From Volutella citrinella (Eukaryota > Ascomycota > Sordariomycetes > Hypocreales > Nectriaceae), in the NCBI GenBank assembly GCA_034401135.1, contig JAWZSP010000001.1, forward strand, positions 62,001 through 126,000: 64,000 nucleotides of DNA, in the 5' to 3' direction. The notes beneath the pieces were generated by a model, which did no database searches, was not told where the DNA came from, and worked only from the letters and a program-made list of their open reading frames with translations. This document shows positions 1 to 11,785 of the stretch, in pieces; positions within the stretch are counted from its first letter, which is position 1; each line of letters begins with the position of its first letter. The translations under genes were made by a program, and so were the position numbers.

Positions 1-1671
1 CAAATGGCCAAGCGACAACCGTTTACGGCGACGGTGTCCAGCTCGCCGTCTTGACCGCAAAAAACCGTGCCTTTTGGTTTCTCAATGAATTGCTCCCTGA
101 GACACAGCGCGGAAAAGGCATCCTGCGCCACTCGGCTGCAGACCAGGAGCAGATGGCCAGTAGGTGCTCTTACCTCCACGTGAATGAAAGGACGACATTT
201 GGACAGCTCTACAAGCAGAACGTCCGGGCAGTTCTTGTCCCTCTGCAGAGCTATGTCTTCAAGAAGTGGCACTTTCAACGGATTATGACCCTGGGAGACT
301 CTTGTCACAAGGTTGGTTTACATGCGCCAAAGCATCCCGTGGGAAGTTCGCCGACTAACTGGTAGCTTGATAGATCCTGCCAATTACCGGCCAGGGCGGA
401 TGTGGTGCAATTGAAACAGCAGCTGTATTCACCAATCACCTGGTGGAGCACTTCCAAGCGACGTCAGTCCTGTCCATCGACCACATCACGGCCATCTGTG
501 CCAAGACCCAATCGTTTCGCGAGGCCCGCGCGTCACTGCTCGTTTCCCAAGCCGAGATGGCGCAGAACATGGAGCTCAAGAAGGGCCCCGTCTTCAACTT
601 CCTCACTACTTATCTAAGCCAGCACATGGGATTCGAATTTACTCTCACGCAGATGCAGAACACCTTTTTGTCTGGTGCTCGTATCAACTTCCTTCCAATG
701 CCCCACCGAGGCCATCTCCTCGAGTTCGACGACGAGATGCCCCAGACTCCCAAAGCCTCTACGCTCGTCAACACAGCGGCTGGCGTCATACTGCCTGTCC
801 TCTCAGCGTACGCTGCGTACTTCATCTGGACGAAGCCCAAGTCTCTCGCGACTCCAGTTGATGGTTACTTCCAAATGCAGCTCGCCAGTGTCTTGATGGT
901 TTGGCTTCTCGAAGGCTATCGGTCGTTTCATTTTGCAAACCCGGCAATGTGGTAGGTTGAGATTCCGCGGCCCATCGCGATGCAGCACAGCCGTACTGAC
1001 AAAGGACCAGGGGAATGCCGTGGATCGCAGCTGGCTTCTTGATGAACTATAGCGTCATTGCGCCCCTGTACTATCTGGCAACGATTCTGCTAACTGACCA
1101 CCGGCTCCAATACAAGTCGACCAGTCGACCAATCCCGCCCATTGTTGCAAAAACAGCATTCCCAGCGATGGCCTTCTGCTGCCTCATTCCGACATTGAGA
1201 GGACTCCTGGATCCTGACAACCTTGGCAGTTGGTGGCCGGTAATCTTGGGGTCACCGGCACCAATCGTCGCCTCGATTGCAGTCCTGGCAATCTGTGTCG
1301 TGTTTGGCCAGCACAAATGGAAGGCGACAGGCATTGATTACGAGAACAAGGATATGAAGTATCTCACATTGAGCTACGCGGCCATGCTAGTGTTTCAATC
1401 TGCGATTCACCTCAAAGCCACCCAACATGCGCCTCTCGGCCTCCTACTCGCAAACACTAGACCTGACGTCCTCGTCTTCGTTTCTGCCACGGCTATATGG
1501 GCCGCTGTCAACGTTGTAAACATTCTACGCTCTGGTCGCATTGGGACAATCGAGGCCGCGCTGACAGTTATTACGATGCTTGGAAGCTACCTCTTCTTCG
1601 GCCTCGGCGCATCAGTGGTCTATGTATGGCTGTGGCGAGAGTACCAGATGTCTCGAGCACTGCCTGTTTAG
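1..1671 (+). CDS. FAD-dependent monooxygenase with C-terminal membrane domain (5' end outside window)
   Basis: Partial gene; the FAD-binding N-terminus lies left of the window. The first visible exon (about 3-311) ends in GDSCHK, the GD/FAD-ribityl motif of group A flavin monooxygenases. After an intron at 312-373 the protein resumes with I-T-G-Q-G-G-C-G-A-I-E, the usual glycine-rich helix that follows. Beyond about residue 230 of the visible part it turns strongly hydrophobic, with several predicted membrane spans (near 780-830, 1030-1090, 1260-1310, 1450-1530 and 1560-1640), so a PaxM-like monooxygenase is fused to a membrane tail. The second intron is most easily read as 949-1010 (donor GTGGTA), because the better-looking donor at 953 would lead to a stop. 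Likely role: epoxidation or hydroxylation of a lipophilic, perhaps isoprenoid, substrate at a membrane. The family call is good; the substrate is unknown. Confidence 0.8.
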
Positions 1672-2829
1672 GCATACTACGTCGGCGTGGATTCCGACTC
1701 GAGGATTGGTTAACTTCATTCTCACGTCGTTGTGGAATGCTGCCGCGATTGTCCGTTGAGGGCGCTTCGGGAGATAGCGTACAGTAGTGTTGGTGTATTG
1801 GTTTGCGGGGTAGGTCCTATTTAGATGACTTGTTTAGATAATTGCATTGGCTAGCAATAACTATCACCAATCCAATAAATCCCTCTTTCGAAGCTGTACA
1901 ACATGTACATATGTCTGTAGATTAGTTTCCATGTACCCAAGTACTATAAGGTACTACCAGTTTCAGCTTCAACTACAGTAGCTGGTCCAACTCGTCACTG
2001 GAATTGCCTTTCTGCTGAGAGATCGGTGTTGGGTTAGCTCAATGCACCCTCATTCTCATGCCACTGCCCAGTTGAGCCGGTACCCGAACTATCGGCAAAG
2101 AGGATGCGGATATGGGGTAATGGACGATGATGCCTATCCTACTTCTTGTTCTAACCATCCGGCCGGCTTTTCGGGATGCTTGACAGTCAGATGGGGTCAC
2201 ACCTGTGTCCATAGATACGCCCAGCTTGATACAAGGTCGGCTGATAGGAGCGTAGTGAACCCGAGGAGAGGATATGTGCATGCGTCCTCTGCAGCTACAC
2301 AACTATTGCTCGACACAGGAAGCTAGTGTCAGATCTGGGATATCAATGCTTCGCGTATACAGGTGACCATGTAGGATGCCAATATAGCGGCCCAACCTTG
2401 CCGTTCTCGGACTCTGGGTGTCTGTCACACGACCACAGGCCCTCGGAGATAGCGGGTTCATCTCGCTGGATCATTGAACAGATGCTGCAAGCATGTTGGT
2501 GCCCAGAGCTGGGTTTGGACGCCACGGCAGCTTCGATGCTGGCCAAGAAACGCATTTGCTGGGGCCCTGGATCATGGTGTGAGGACACAGGGAATCGCCA
2601 CGCCTGGCGATTGGGCATCAGCAGTAGGGAAAGGGCTATACCGAAACATGTACGTGGCAACCTACTGTATGTGCAATCTGTGCTGTCGGCAATGGGCGCT
2701 CGGCTATTGGCCTGCTGGGAGACTGCGGGGTAGAGATAAGAGGCGTCAGCCGGAATTTCGGGACTGGTGTGTACCGGTATCTTGGGACCGTGGGTGGCAC
2801 TAGGCACTACAGCCGGATGCTGGCCCTCC
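1672..2829. other. Gene-poor stretch, probable decayed 3' part of the neighbouring regulator
   Basis: No convincing protein is encoded on either strand. The longest open frames (for example 2326-2733 plus and 2343-2861 minus) overlap each other and resemble no family I recognise. Because the minus-strand regulator pseudogene to the right loses its frame near 2850, the missing C-terminal half of that protein was probably once here and has degenerated. That is inference from position. Confidence 0.4.
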
Positions 2830-4124
2830 CGCCTAGGCATCCGTCTTGATATAGACGACACGGCTTATGAGGAACCACACGCATGCAGTCCTCCTTCGCG
2901 ACTCGGCAAAAAACCCAATGTTGCCATGTTGACCCTGGCGAGTACTCTTCAGCGGGGCAGAATGGTTCATTGCAAAGCTTTATCAGTTGCGAGCAGATTA
3001 TTTGGAACGTCACAACCATCCGGAAGTTGATTTCTGCCAATGCTTGCGGGTTATCTACAACAACTCACATAATGATATAGATAAGCTGAGCTTGCACGGC
3101 AGCAAGAATCTCTTCCTTTGGCTTATTGGTAAACTGTAAGTGCCAATTAGTAATAGCGTCGTATTTGTTTCACCTGGCGGGTACTAGCATCGTTGAGAAA
3201 GCGCTGTTGCTCTTGCTGGATGCTTTGCCACAGATACGGCCGCGTCTCAATTTCAGGAGACACAAAGATGTGGGCTATGCTCATACAGTTGGCTAGGGTC
3301 TCGGAGAGCGGGTAAGAGTAACAATAGGCGTGTATGAATGGAGGGAATCCTCGTTGTTGTAACATCATTCGCGGAAACGCCATCAAAGCTTGCAGGACCA
3401 AGGTGGCGCTGTGTTGAGCGACGGGATCTGCTGAGGGAAGAGGCGTCAAGACTTTGTCATCTGCTGGAGCATTGTGAATTCTTTCGACAGTTCTTATCCG
3501 GGGGCTGATTTCCAACGTGCGATCATGTGTGGGTGTCGAGGCCAGAGACGAGCGTGAGGCATTCGGGGAAATGATGCCCCTACCATCAGTGATACTTTGA
3601 GTTTTAGGAGCACCGGGGGCAGACATGACTAAAACATAATTTTAATCACAGATGGATGGCTCATGGTCGACTTCAACTGTTTCCAGTGATGCAACGCCGT
3701 CAGCAACTGGTGAAAGGGAGTGACTAGGCAACAAGCGCGAGGCATCATGAGCAGCGAACCTCGTCCTATGGCCAGTAGTCGGACGGTCATATTCACAGTC
3801 GAGTCCTTTGTCAACACATCTTTTGCAGCGCGGGTGAAAGGAACATTTAGTCTTGGCCAAGCTACAGCCGCGACAGGATCTTTGGCGTCGTCGCGGCGAT
3901 CCCGAACCCTGCGGCAGTAGGACACGTGACGGTTGTAGGCTAGTTCTAGTAAGATGAAGGGTAAGAAAATGCACGATGGATATGGAAAAGGGAATTGCAC
4001 CTACCCTCGGTAAAGGGTTTATGGCAAAGAAGGCAGAAACAGAAACGCAGAGAGGCTGGGGAGGTGGGTGGCTGATGCACCATGATGGTGTTTGGTTGGG
4101 TTGGAGATTAGTAACCAAGTTCAT
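2830..4124 (-). pseudogene. Frameshifted Zn(II)2Cys6 transcription factor
   Basis: The minus strand encodes a binuclear zinc cluster (about 3790-3880) with Cys spacing C-x2-C-x6-C-x4-C-x2-C-x6-C. Downstream, 3147-3626 holds a region typical of AflR-like or small fungal regulators (FPRMM...FPPFIH...LANCMSIA). It continues after likely introns at 3134-3173 and about 3035-3070 into an A-A-V-Q-A-Q-L-I-Y-I-I segment. At 2908-2913 a run of six T (coding strand) shifts the frame. With five T the conserved W-V-F-A-E-S-R-R-R-T-A-C-V-W-F-L-I-S stretch would be continuous; as written it is split between two frames. An in-frame stop then follows K-T-D-A near 2835, and a stop at about 3642 also needs an intron with no good donor. 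The start is uncertain (4083 or 4124). Either a true pseudogene or, for the homopolymer only, a sequencing error. Confidence 0.65.
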
Positions 4125-4890
4125 GCTTTGAAACTTGTGTCCTTTGCCATCGTGCTGGGACCGACTAATTTGGCCAAGTCACTCACCGCAGCCATCATGA
4201 TTTGGCACTACCGATCTTGGTCACGTTGTGCATTTCGTACGCTGCTCGCATGCTCCCCCGGAAATACCTCGTAGTAACTCACCCCCGCGAGATGTATCCA
4301 AAACGAGGACTATTTAACAAAAATGAAATGTGGAACACTAGTATAGATATTCTACACCCTATTCATTGCAACAGTTTACTCTTATTCAATTGGGTGCTTG
4401 CTTTGTAATTGCTCCGAGCTGTAGGGTACACTCGGCGTACATTGGCTGTCCGCGCCTTACCCCCCCTTATCACCCTCGCTGCGCCCGCTGGTTGGCACCT
4501 GGGCGGGCTTTTCCCACTACAGCAAGGCCCTATCACGCCGGCGATAGCGGGCTGGGCTCGCTTTGCGGGGGTGGGGCAGGCTCGGCCTCGCGCTTATCAA
4601 CCCGAGGGCCCGCTAGCTCTCTGGGGCTGGGGCTGGGGCGTAGGTGTTGGAGGGTGCGGTGCTGCAATCAATAGGCGCCCTCTGTCTCGTGAGCTCGCCA
4701 CACGCTTCCCCTCCCCTCGCAGCCGACTGAGTCCCGCCTTATCATGTCCAGAGGACCCCACCCACCGGCGGCCGTCCCGTTGCCATTCCCCAGCCTGCCC
4801 TCAGCAGCACCCAGCCGTGCCCAGCACCAGAACGAGGCCCCGACGCCCTGACTGACTGACTGACGCTCACCACCAACCGAAGCAAATGCC
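4125..4890. promoter_or_regulatory. Divergent intergenic region between two regulators
   Basis: No gene is seen. The part from about 4440 to 4680 is strongly GC-rich with G-rich runs (4620-4660). A short TGAC tandem (four units, about 4849-4864) lies just before the start of the regulator at 4891. The region should contain the promoter of that gene and of the broken minus-strand regulator. No specific operator can be assigned. Confidence 0.4.
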
Positions 4891-7554
4891 ATGTCGCCCA
4901 GCGATGAATACAAGATAGCAATGGACCTAAGGACTCCCCGCGCGGTAAGCATTTGCCATGGCCAATTTCCCCCCCTGCAGGATGTCGAGGGGCTAATCAG
5001 ACGTCATGTATAGTGCGACTGGTGCCATGGTAAGAAGGTGAGACCAAGACTGCGATGCCTCGTTTTGCCGCGCCCGCGCCCGCTGGCTGACTTGACCCCG
5101 GAGATCAAATGCGATAGAAGAGACCCTTGTACCACCTGTCGCAATGGCTCGAGGGTGTGCACCCGCGATCGGCCTCGCTTTCGTCGACCGATGCCCATGC
5201 AGCGCACGTACGCGACGCCAATGATACACGCATGAGGTGGCCAGTGCTGACGATGACGGTAGTGACGATCGCTTCGATGCCCTGATGAATCGCCTCTCGT
5301 CCCTCGAGGATGCCCTCGCCCCGTCGGTGGTGCCTGCAGACTCTCGCTCCAATGACGGCAGCATCGCCGATGGGAGCAGCGCAAGAAGGCCAAGCATTAG
5401 CACAAACACCAACTCAAACACGCACTCCGGCCGAGTCAACAAGAGCCGCAGACCCACGCATAACAAGGCCTTGTCAGTCGCCTCCGCTGCAACGTCGTCG
5501 ACAAAGAGCTCCGGCCAGAGCGGCTCACACAGCTGGCGCAACCCAGTCCTGCGTCTGGCCCAGCACTGCCTCAAGGTCGAGCTGGGCACTGACAACGGCC
5601 TCATCCTGACGCACGAGCGCAAGTGGCTCTTCGACTCGGGCCTGGCGCTGGCTGAGACGGTCGACGTTGTCGAGCCCCCCGTCGACCCCGAAAGCTTCAG
5701 GTTGGATCACCGAGACCCAAGCGAGCTGTATTCCGACTACATGTATCCGTCAAGCGAGTTTCTGGCCTTGACATTGAGGGGCAAGTCGTCACTGCCGTGT
5801 CCCATTTCTTCCCGGGGTTGCCCATCTATGTGGAATCCACACTGACTGTTGCCTCCGCGCAGAATCTACGAGCATCATCACCCAGTTCTACATGGTGTTG
5901 GGCGCTCACCTCTCCAAGCAGACGCTTGAGCGCATGCAGCTGGCTCTCGTCGAAAACGAGGTGCACGGCCAGAAGCGGCTGGAATACATCGTCTGCGTCA
6001 ACACCTGGGTGTACCTGTCCCTCACCTCGCTCGAGTCCGAAGACCCGATGACGAAGCTGGCCCATCACCTCGGCGGCTCCAGAGACCGCTACATGGACAA
6101 TGCCAAGTTCGCCCTGCGGCAGATGAGTGTCATGGCGCCGCCGACGCTTACTGCGCTGCAGGCCTTGGTGTCTGGGGTAGGTTGGCTGCACATCAAAGAG
6201 CGATTGACGTGGTATCGGAATGCTGACATTGGGCGACGCACCCATCTAGGTGATGCTGTTTCTCGATTCTGGCGACTTCGAAAACTGTTGGGTCTTGAAC
6301 TCGGCAGCCTGTCGGGCTTGTGTTGCTCTTGGAGGGCAATTCCTGGCCGAGCGCGCATCCGACCCGTCGCAAGGCATAGAGGTTCGCGCAAGCCTGTTCA
6401 ACTGCTACATCTTTGACAAGGCCTTTTCCATTACAATGGACCGCCCCTGCAGCCTGCCAGATATGGACATCAAGCCGGCGAATCTAATCCCAGTTGAGAA
6501 CAGCCAAAAGATCGCCTATGACGTCTCCTTGGTGATCCTGGAATTGGCTCAAGCGATGGATGCCATCATGAAGGAGCGCCGACCTCGATACCAGGAAGAC
6601 AGTGTCGAGGTTAGGCTCAAGCGGGTTCGGACGACCTTGGAAGCACTTGATGCCACCGGGCAGAAGCTGAAGCTGGTACGTAGAGGCAACTACACTACTT
6701 GGACTTTGCCGCTCGGGGAGAGTCCGTTGCTAACTCTGTCACACAGGCATTCGAGCTAAGTCCTCACCAAGAAAATGAGTTTCTAAAAGGAGAGGAAACG
6801 TCGGCCGAGTTCATGTATCTTTCTATCCGTGCCACCCTCCTAAGCCTGGATATCAGCAGCGACTTCAAAAAGGAGATGCACATGGAAAGGCTGGAAACTT
6901 CCCGCAAAGCGTTGCAGGCCCTAAATTCCATGCAGGAGAATGCCTGGGCATATTTTACGCGGTCAATGGCATTTTCATCTTCGCTAACCTGGTAAGTTAT
7001 CCATCGCGGCCTCCTGGCCCTGCGCCATTGCTCATTCATCCAACAGGACCATCATGATCTTCCCGTTTTCTGCATTCTTCGTCGTCTTCAGCAACGTCGT
7101 CCTGACGGCCGACATGGCCGATTTGCGGCTTCTCAAGGAGGTGGCAGATGGGTTCAGCGTCATATCTAGTGATTCATTCACCATCCAACGGATTGAGTTG
7201 TTTTGCCAGAAGCTGGTGATGCTCTGCTTCAAGACCATCACGAAGCCACAGCCAAACATGGAGAGAGCGCCAAAGCCTTCATTTGCGGCGCGGGAATACG
7301 GGAATGATGCGTCTCGACAAGAAGCTGACTCGCCTGGCGCGACGGACTCCTACGAAGAAGCCAGCGGCTTTCCAGAGTCTGCCGTCTCAGGGATGCCCGA
7401 GGCCCTGTACCAGTCCATCTTTGACGATATCAATATCACCGCAGGGCTGGATCCTCTGAGTGAGGTGACTGATTCTGCAAGATTTGATGGGGTTGGCGAT
7501 GGGGTCTGGCAAATTTTCAATGCCCAGATCAACCCTGCGCTGTCGCGGTTTTGA
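4891..7554 (+). CDS. Zn(II)2Cys6 transcription factor (AflR-like)
   Basis: Exon 1 (4891-4944) encodes 18 residues. After an intron at 4945-5013, exon 2 (5014-5037) begins the zinc cluster (CDWCHGKK), which is interrupted by the intron 5038-5103 and completed by IKCDRRDPCTTC...VC. The assembled spacing C-x2-C-x6-C-x5-C-x2-C-x6-C is canonical. A serine-rich linker with possible coiled coil (RLSSLEDAL) follows. Further exons cover about 5245-5797, 5861-6174, 6251-6675, 6747-6991 and 7048-7554. Their introns have clear GTAGGT, GTACGT and GTAAGT donors, but the junctions near 5208-5244 and 5798-5860 are less certain. The C-terminal half has the mixed helical character of fungal regulatory domains and no other recognised motif. 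It sits immediately before the SDR and is a candidate regulator of the genes from 7.7 to 24 kb. Confidence 0.8.
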
Positions 7555-7685
7555 GGCAGAGAATGGAGTGACACACGCTGCACATATGACCAACTTGTAC
7601 TGTAAATCATGATAGCTGTTCGTTGCTGGAATACTCTAATGCTCTCCTTTGGCATCCAATGCAAATATTTCCATTCTATATCCGT

Positions 7686-8498
7686 TCAAGTCCTCATCAT
7701 GCCGCCGGACACGTTGATACACGCTCCGTTGATCCAGCTCGACCTCGGCTCCGCGAGGAACGCAGCCGCCCACGCGATGTCTTCCGCGACACCCCAGGCT
7801 CCCGGTAAGGGTGTCTTAGCATCAAACATAGACTTTAGCATGTCTAATTGAGCTCCCATAGTCTGCTTTGAACCTTCAGTTATGATGACGCCAGGTGCCA
7901 CCGAGTTGACTGTGCAGCCAAACTTGGGCGGGAGTTCCGAGGCCCAGCACTTTGTCATCGCATCGGTCGCGGCCTTGCTAGCTGCGTAGACAGTCTGGTA
8001 GAGTTCTGGCTCGCGGCCTGCCATGGAGACGATGTTGATAATGCGAGCTCCGCTGGATGCACCCTCGGGCTTGGGCGTCAGGTGTGGCAAGGCTGCTTGC
8101 GTCGCGAGGAACATGCCGCGCGCATTCGTGTCCATGGACGCCTGCCACTGCTCGAGGGTGGCAGCTTCCAGAGGTGCCATCAAGACCCGGCCGACGTTGT
8201 TGACGAGGATATCGATGGTGCCGAACTTGTCGACCGCGGCGGCAATTAGAGCCCGAGGCCCTTCAACGGTGGAGAAGTCGGCCATGACGGAGATCCACTC
8301 GGTGGTCAGAGACGCACCCACCTCTTCTGCTTGCTTCTCAGTGGAGGCGAACGGGTGGTTAAGGACGATCTTGGCTCCTCGGCGGCTCAGCTCGACAGCA
8401 ATTGCGGCGCCAATGCCTGCTGATGAGCCGGTGATGACGGCCACCTTGCCCAGGAGGGTCATCTCCGAGCCCGAGCTGTTGACTTGAATCGATCCCAT
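7686..8498 (-). CDS. Short-chain dehydrogenase/reductase
   Basis: Single-exon SDR of about 270 residues. The preferred start is the Met at 8498 (M-G-S-I-Q-V), because the 27 residues upstream in the open frame are not SDR-like. The cofactor motif TGSSAGIGAA (Tx3GxGxG), the NNVG stretch (usual NNAG), the catalytic Ser in the IVSMAG segment and the YAASK active-site Tyr and Lys are all present, and the C-terminus has the W-I-N-G-x-x-I-N-V-S-G-G signature of classical SDRs. It should oxidise or reduce a carbonyl/hydroxyl using NAD(P)H in the cytosol; the substrate is unknown. It converges on the transcription factor at 4891-7554, and its upstream region carries two copies of the shared 11-mer described in the findings. 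Confidence 0.9.
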   Translation of the reverse strand: MGSIQVNSSGSEMTLLGKVAVITGSSAGIGAAIAVELSRRGAKIVLNHPFASTEKQAEEVGASLTTEWISVMADFSTVEGPRALIAAAVDKFGTIDILVNNVGRVLMAPLEAATLEQWQASMDTNARGMFLATQAALPHLTPKPEGASSGARIINIVSMAGREPELYQTVYAASKAATDAMTKCWASELPPKFGCTVNSVAPGVIITEGSKQTMGAQLDMLKSMFDAKTPLPGAWGVAEDIAWAAAFLAEPRSSWINGACINVSGGMMRT

Positions 8499-9283
8499 TG
8501 CTAGCGAGATATGTTGCACTTCTTGATCGAGATGAGATGAGATGTGATGACTAGACCAGTTCGTGGACTGGTAGTTCAAGAGACCCTATGCTGCCTATCT
8601 TGCGTAGACACTATCCTACAGTGTTATTTATCCACCCAGCGCCGCCCAACCGCAAGCTCCTAGCCCACACGATAACACAACGGCCACGGACTCAAGGAAA
8701 CTTGTCCCAGTCCGGATCGCTGCAAATGGAAATGGACCGCGCCGCCGTCGACATGTGCTGGCGCTTGACAAGGCCGGAATATGTGTGAAGACGGGCTGTC
8801 AACCACGGACCCCGGAGGCGCAGACCTCTGAGCAACATGTTCCGGGGTACCGCGCGGCCCAGATACGGACACCAGCCCATCTCGGCTAGCGGTGCCTCCT
8901 CACTATCTACAGGGGTGATAGCGACCCGTATCGCGAAAATCCGAGATCCCGGCGCCAGGCGCATCTAGGCCGCCGAAAGGAGCTAGTGGCGCGCGACCCC
9001 AGCTTCGGTTGACATGCAACCAGGCGCTAAATTAGTCGCCATGCGGGGTATCGGCATGGTGGCTGGGGCATGTGGTCATCTTGACTTGGTTTGGCTTGAT
9101 TGGATTTGGCGAGGAATCGCGGCAAACAGCCAGAACATGGTGTCCCGGTCTAGCCCACCAACTGTAGCCACAGGCACCGGATTACATGAATGCATGCATC
9201 GCGAAAGGATAGTGGCACGACTCGGGATCTCGGACATGCCAAGGGCCAAAGGTGTCCAAAGAGCATCATGTCAATTCGGCAGT
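8499..9283. promoter_or_regulatory. Upstream region of the SDR with repeated CCGAGATCCCG elements
   Basis: No gene is seen in this stretch. It holds CCGAGATCCCG at 8941-8951 and the same 11-mer in inverse orientation at 9223-9233, plus a 7-bp core (ATCTCGG) at 8879-8885. An identical 11-mer recurs upstream of the serine hydrolase at 16591-16601. The sequence looks like paired CGG/CCG triplets, as bound by zinc cluster regulators, but binding is inference. Confidence 0.5.
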
Positions 9284-9915
9284 CTACGAATCCTGGTCCC
9301 CGCGCCCCGCTACCCGCGCCTTGAGGTACTCCTGCAGGTCGCCGATGGCGTCCGTCCTTAGCTTCACCCCGCTCTCCAGCATCGCTATCGTCTTGTTAGC
9401 CCTTGGCCCAGCTCTGGCTCCGGAGAATCGGCCTCGGGGTCAGGGTGGAGCTCCAGCATGTACCCACCTCCCGTTGCATCCGTCGCGTACTCGCCCGTGT
9501 ACTGCATGAACGTGTGTCCCTTGTGCTCGCCAAACGTGATGGGGAAGAGCTTGATTGACGAGCCCGATGCGTCGTACGACAGGGGCTTGTCCGACTGCAG
9601 CACGTAGTAGCTGAGCGTGTAGTTGATTTTCTTCAAAACGCCAGGTCAGATGCACCAGAAGAGGGAGGAGGGCGGGAGGAGACTCACATCTCTGGCCACA
9701 AGTTCAAAGTCGCACGACTCCTGGGTGAAGTGGGATCCAAACTCCCACCGCACAATGTCCATGTCGGCACCCTCAGTCGGAACTACGTAGGATTTGCGAA
9801 CAGGGTGGTACCACTTGTCAAAGTTGTGCATTTGCACAGCCTCCCAAACCACCTCGACCGGGTGCGCGACAACTGCCGAGACGGTGATGAAAGGAACCAC
9901 CGGGATTGAAGGCAT
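9284..9915 (-). CDS. SRPBCC / polyketide-cyclase-like small protein
   Basis: A three-exon gene encoding about 174 residues. Exon 1 (9915-9688) starts MPSIPVVPFITVSAVVAHPVEVVWEAV, the opening strand and helix of START/SRPBCC (Bet v1-like) domains. Intron 1 is 9631-9687 (GTGAGT donor, phase 0). Intron 2 is best placed at 9414-9463 (GTACAT donor, CTGAC branch), which connects to a final helix, L-E-S-G-V-K...L-Q-E-Y-L, typical of the family. Without that intron the frame ends early. SRPBCC proteins bind hydrophobic ligands in a deep pocket and some catalyse cyclisation or aldol steps; here it lies divergent to FAD monooxygenase A, sharing a 400-bp promoter. The exact reaction is unknown. Confidence 0.75.
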
Positions 9916-10315
9916 CTCGGACTATCTTCCGTGTGGATTCAACTGACTAATACTGCCAAAACTGAGTGCACGTATCACTTGAACAGCCCATTCTCGACGG
10001 AATGGGGCGACTGATAAAACCACCGGCGCCGTCAAGAGCTGCTGCCATCACGTGGTACGGTGTCCCGGGGCCCGGATCCTAGGCCGAGTTTGATACGGGC
10101 TGTCGCTGTGGAGCTAGAGCAGGCGGCTTCCATTAGTTCCGGGCCTCGCAGTAGGTTATATGCTGCGAAGTATCGTTGCATAGCTTGTAGCTACTGCTCA
10201 TATCATCGTTGGCTCCACCCAACCAAATCGCTGTATAGCTACTTTGTAACTGATTTTGCCTTCACCCAGTCATTCCACCTACCACAACACGGCGCACACA
10301 CTTACGGATTTCACC
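9916..10315. promoter_or_regulatory. Bidirectional promoter between SRPBCC and FAD monooxygenase A
   Basis: A 400-bp divergent intergenic stretch. It contains a GC-palindromic cluster at about 10062-10088 (CCCGGGGCCCGGATCC followed by a CCGAG) related to the CGG/CCG-rich sequences seen upstream of neighbouring genes. A pyrimidine-rich stretch and CACCATG context precede the start at 10316. No TATA box is evident. Confidence 0.4.
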
Positions 10316-11785
10316 ATGGGATCCATCAACAACAGTGAGGGCGCCGATGCTCTCAAGGTCATCATTGTCGGTGCCGGCTTCGGTGGCCTTGGCGCGAGCA
10401 TCGAGTGCAAGGAGCGGGGCATGGATGTCACCCTTGTAGAGCGATACCCGGACTCGAATGCCTATGGAGGTCAGACATCTAGGCACACACGGTTTCCTGA
10501 GACCAAGAAATGGAGACTAACAATCTCGACAGATATTATTGACTTCTTTGCCAATGGAGGCCGTCTCATTGCCCGGTGGGGCGATGGCGAGGTGGCCCGA
10601 AACCTGAACGAGGTTGGCTTCACCAAGGTGGAGGCAATGGAGCTGTGTAAGTATGATGGCAAGTCCCTGTACAAGGATCCATGGTACCATAGACCCCAGG
10701 ATGCGGGTCTGCAATTCGCTGGCCACCGAGGCACAATGCACAGAATTGTGCGAGAGTATGCCGAGAAGGTTGGTGTCAAAATGCTCGTGGGCCACAGCGT
10801 CGAGGGCTACAAGGAGACAGCCGACAAAGCGGGAGTGGTGCTGGCAAACGGAGAAGAACTCTGGGCGGATGTGGTCATTGCGGCCGACGGTGGCCGCTCT
10901 CAGGCACGAGAAAAGGTCCTGGGAATCAAGGACGCCAAGCGCAGCAGTGGCTGGGCCATCTTCCGCGCGTTCTTCGAGACCACGGATGACATGGCCAGAG
11001 AAGAGCTGCTCAAGGACTATACTGACCCAACTCGCGAGACGATCAAGATCTGGATTTCCAACGATACCACCATGTTGGGCTACGGATGGAACAAGGGAAA
11101 GAACATTGCCTGGGTTCTCATGCACAAGGTAAGCAGACTCTGATACCCCCCCTGCCTCCGCATGTCAAACCATAACTAAGGCTCCGCCCAGGACGAGGAT
11201 GATATTGTTGAATCTTGGTCGCTGCCAGCCAAGAAGGAAGATGTTGCTCCTTTCCTCGCCGAGCATGACCCGATCTGCAAGAAGCTGCTCGAGGTGACGC
11301 CTCCCGAGCGGCTCATCGACTACAAGCTGGTCTACCGGGACCCCACCCCCAGCTGGGTCAGCAAAGGCGGGCGGACCATCCTCATCGGCGATGCCTGCCA
11401 CTGCCACCTGCCCAGCTCGGCGCAGGGAGGCTCCCAGGCGCTCGAGGACGCCGTGACGGTGGCCGTGTGCCTCGAAAAGGCAAAGGGAGACGTGCCCCTG
11501 GCGCTGGGCGTGGTCGAGCGAATCCGCTTCAACCGGTCCAACGCCATCCATGCCAGCGGCGCCACGAACCGCGACGAGTGGCACGAGATTGACTGGACCG
11601 CGCTGGAGCTCGACCCCAAGGTCCTGGCGAACCGCCGGTTTCCCTGGGTCCTGGACTTTGACGCCAGGGCGGAGGCCGAGAAGCACTTTGACCAGCTGGC
11701 CAACGACATCAAGCAGGGCAAGGAAGGCACCTTGGAGGAATTGAGTCTGCCCTCGGGCCAGTCGGATGACTTTGTAGAGCTCTAG
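10316..11785 (+). CDS. FAD-dependent monooxygenase A (salicylate-hydroxylase type)
   Basis: Start at 10316 (CACCATGG context). Three exons, with introns 10470-10532 (phase 1, restores Y-G-D-I-I-D) and 11129-11191, give about 445 residues, normal for group A flavin monooxygenases. Motifs in order: FAD Rossmann VGAGFGGLGAS near residue 20; HRG near the middle; DG motif AADGGRSQAR; GD motif IGDACHCHLPSSAQGG. The last is unusual because HCHLP replaces the common H-P-M-x-P. Predicted role: NAD(P)H-dependent hydroxylation of an aromatic or related soluble substrate in the cytosol. It is divergent from the SRPBCC gene and followed by an APC permease. A clear paralogue with the same unusual GD motif is at 38418-40057. 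The substrate is unknown. Confidence 0.88.

Noticed and set aside
2326..2861. Overlapping open frames as small genes
   Set aside because: No family features, poor start context, and location in the probable decayed end of the regulator pseudogene.
10517..11125. Minus-strand open frame of 202 codons opposite FAD monooxygenase A
   Set aside because: Antisense shadow of a gene with intact FAD motifs.
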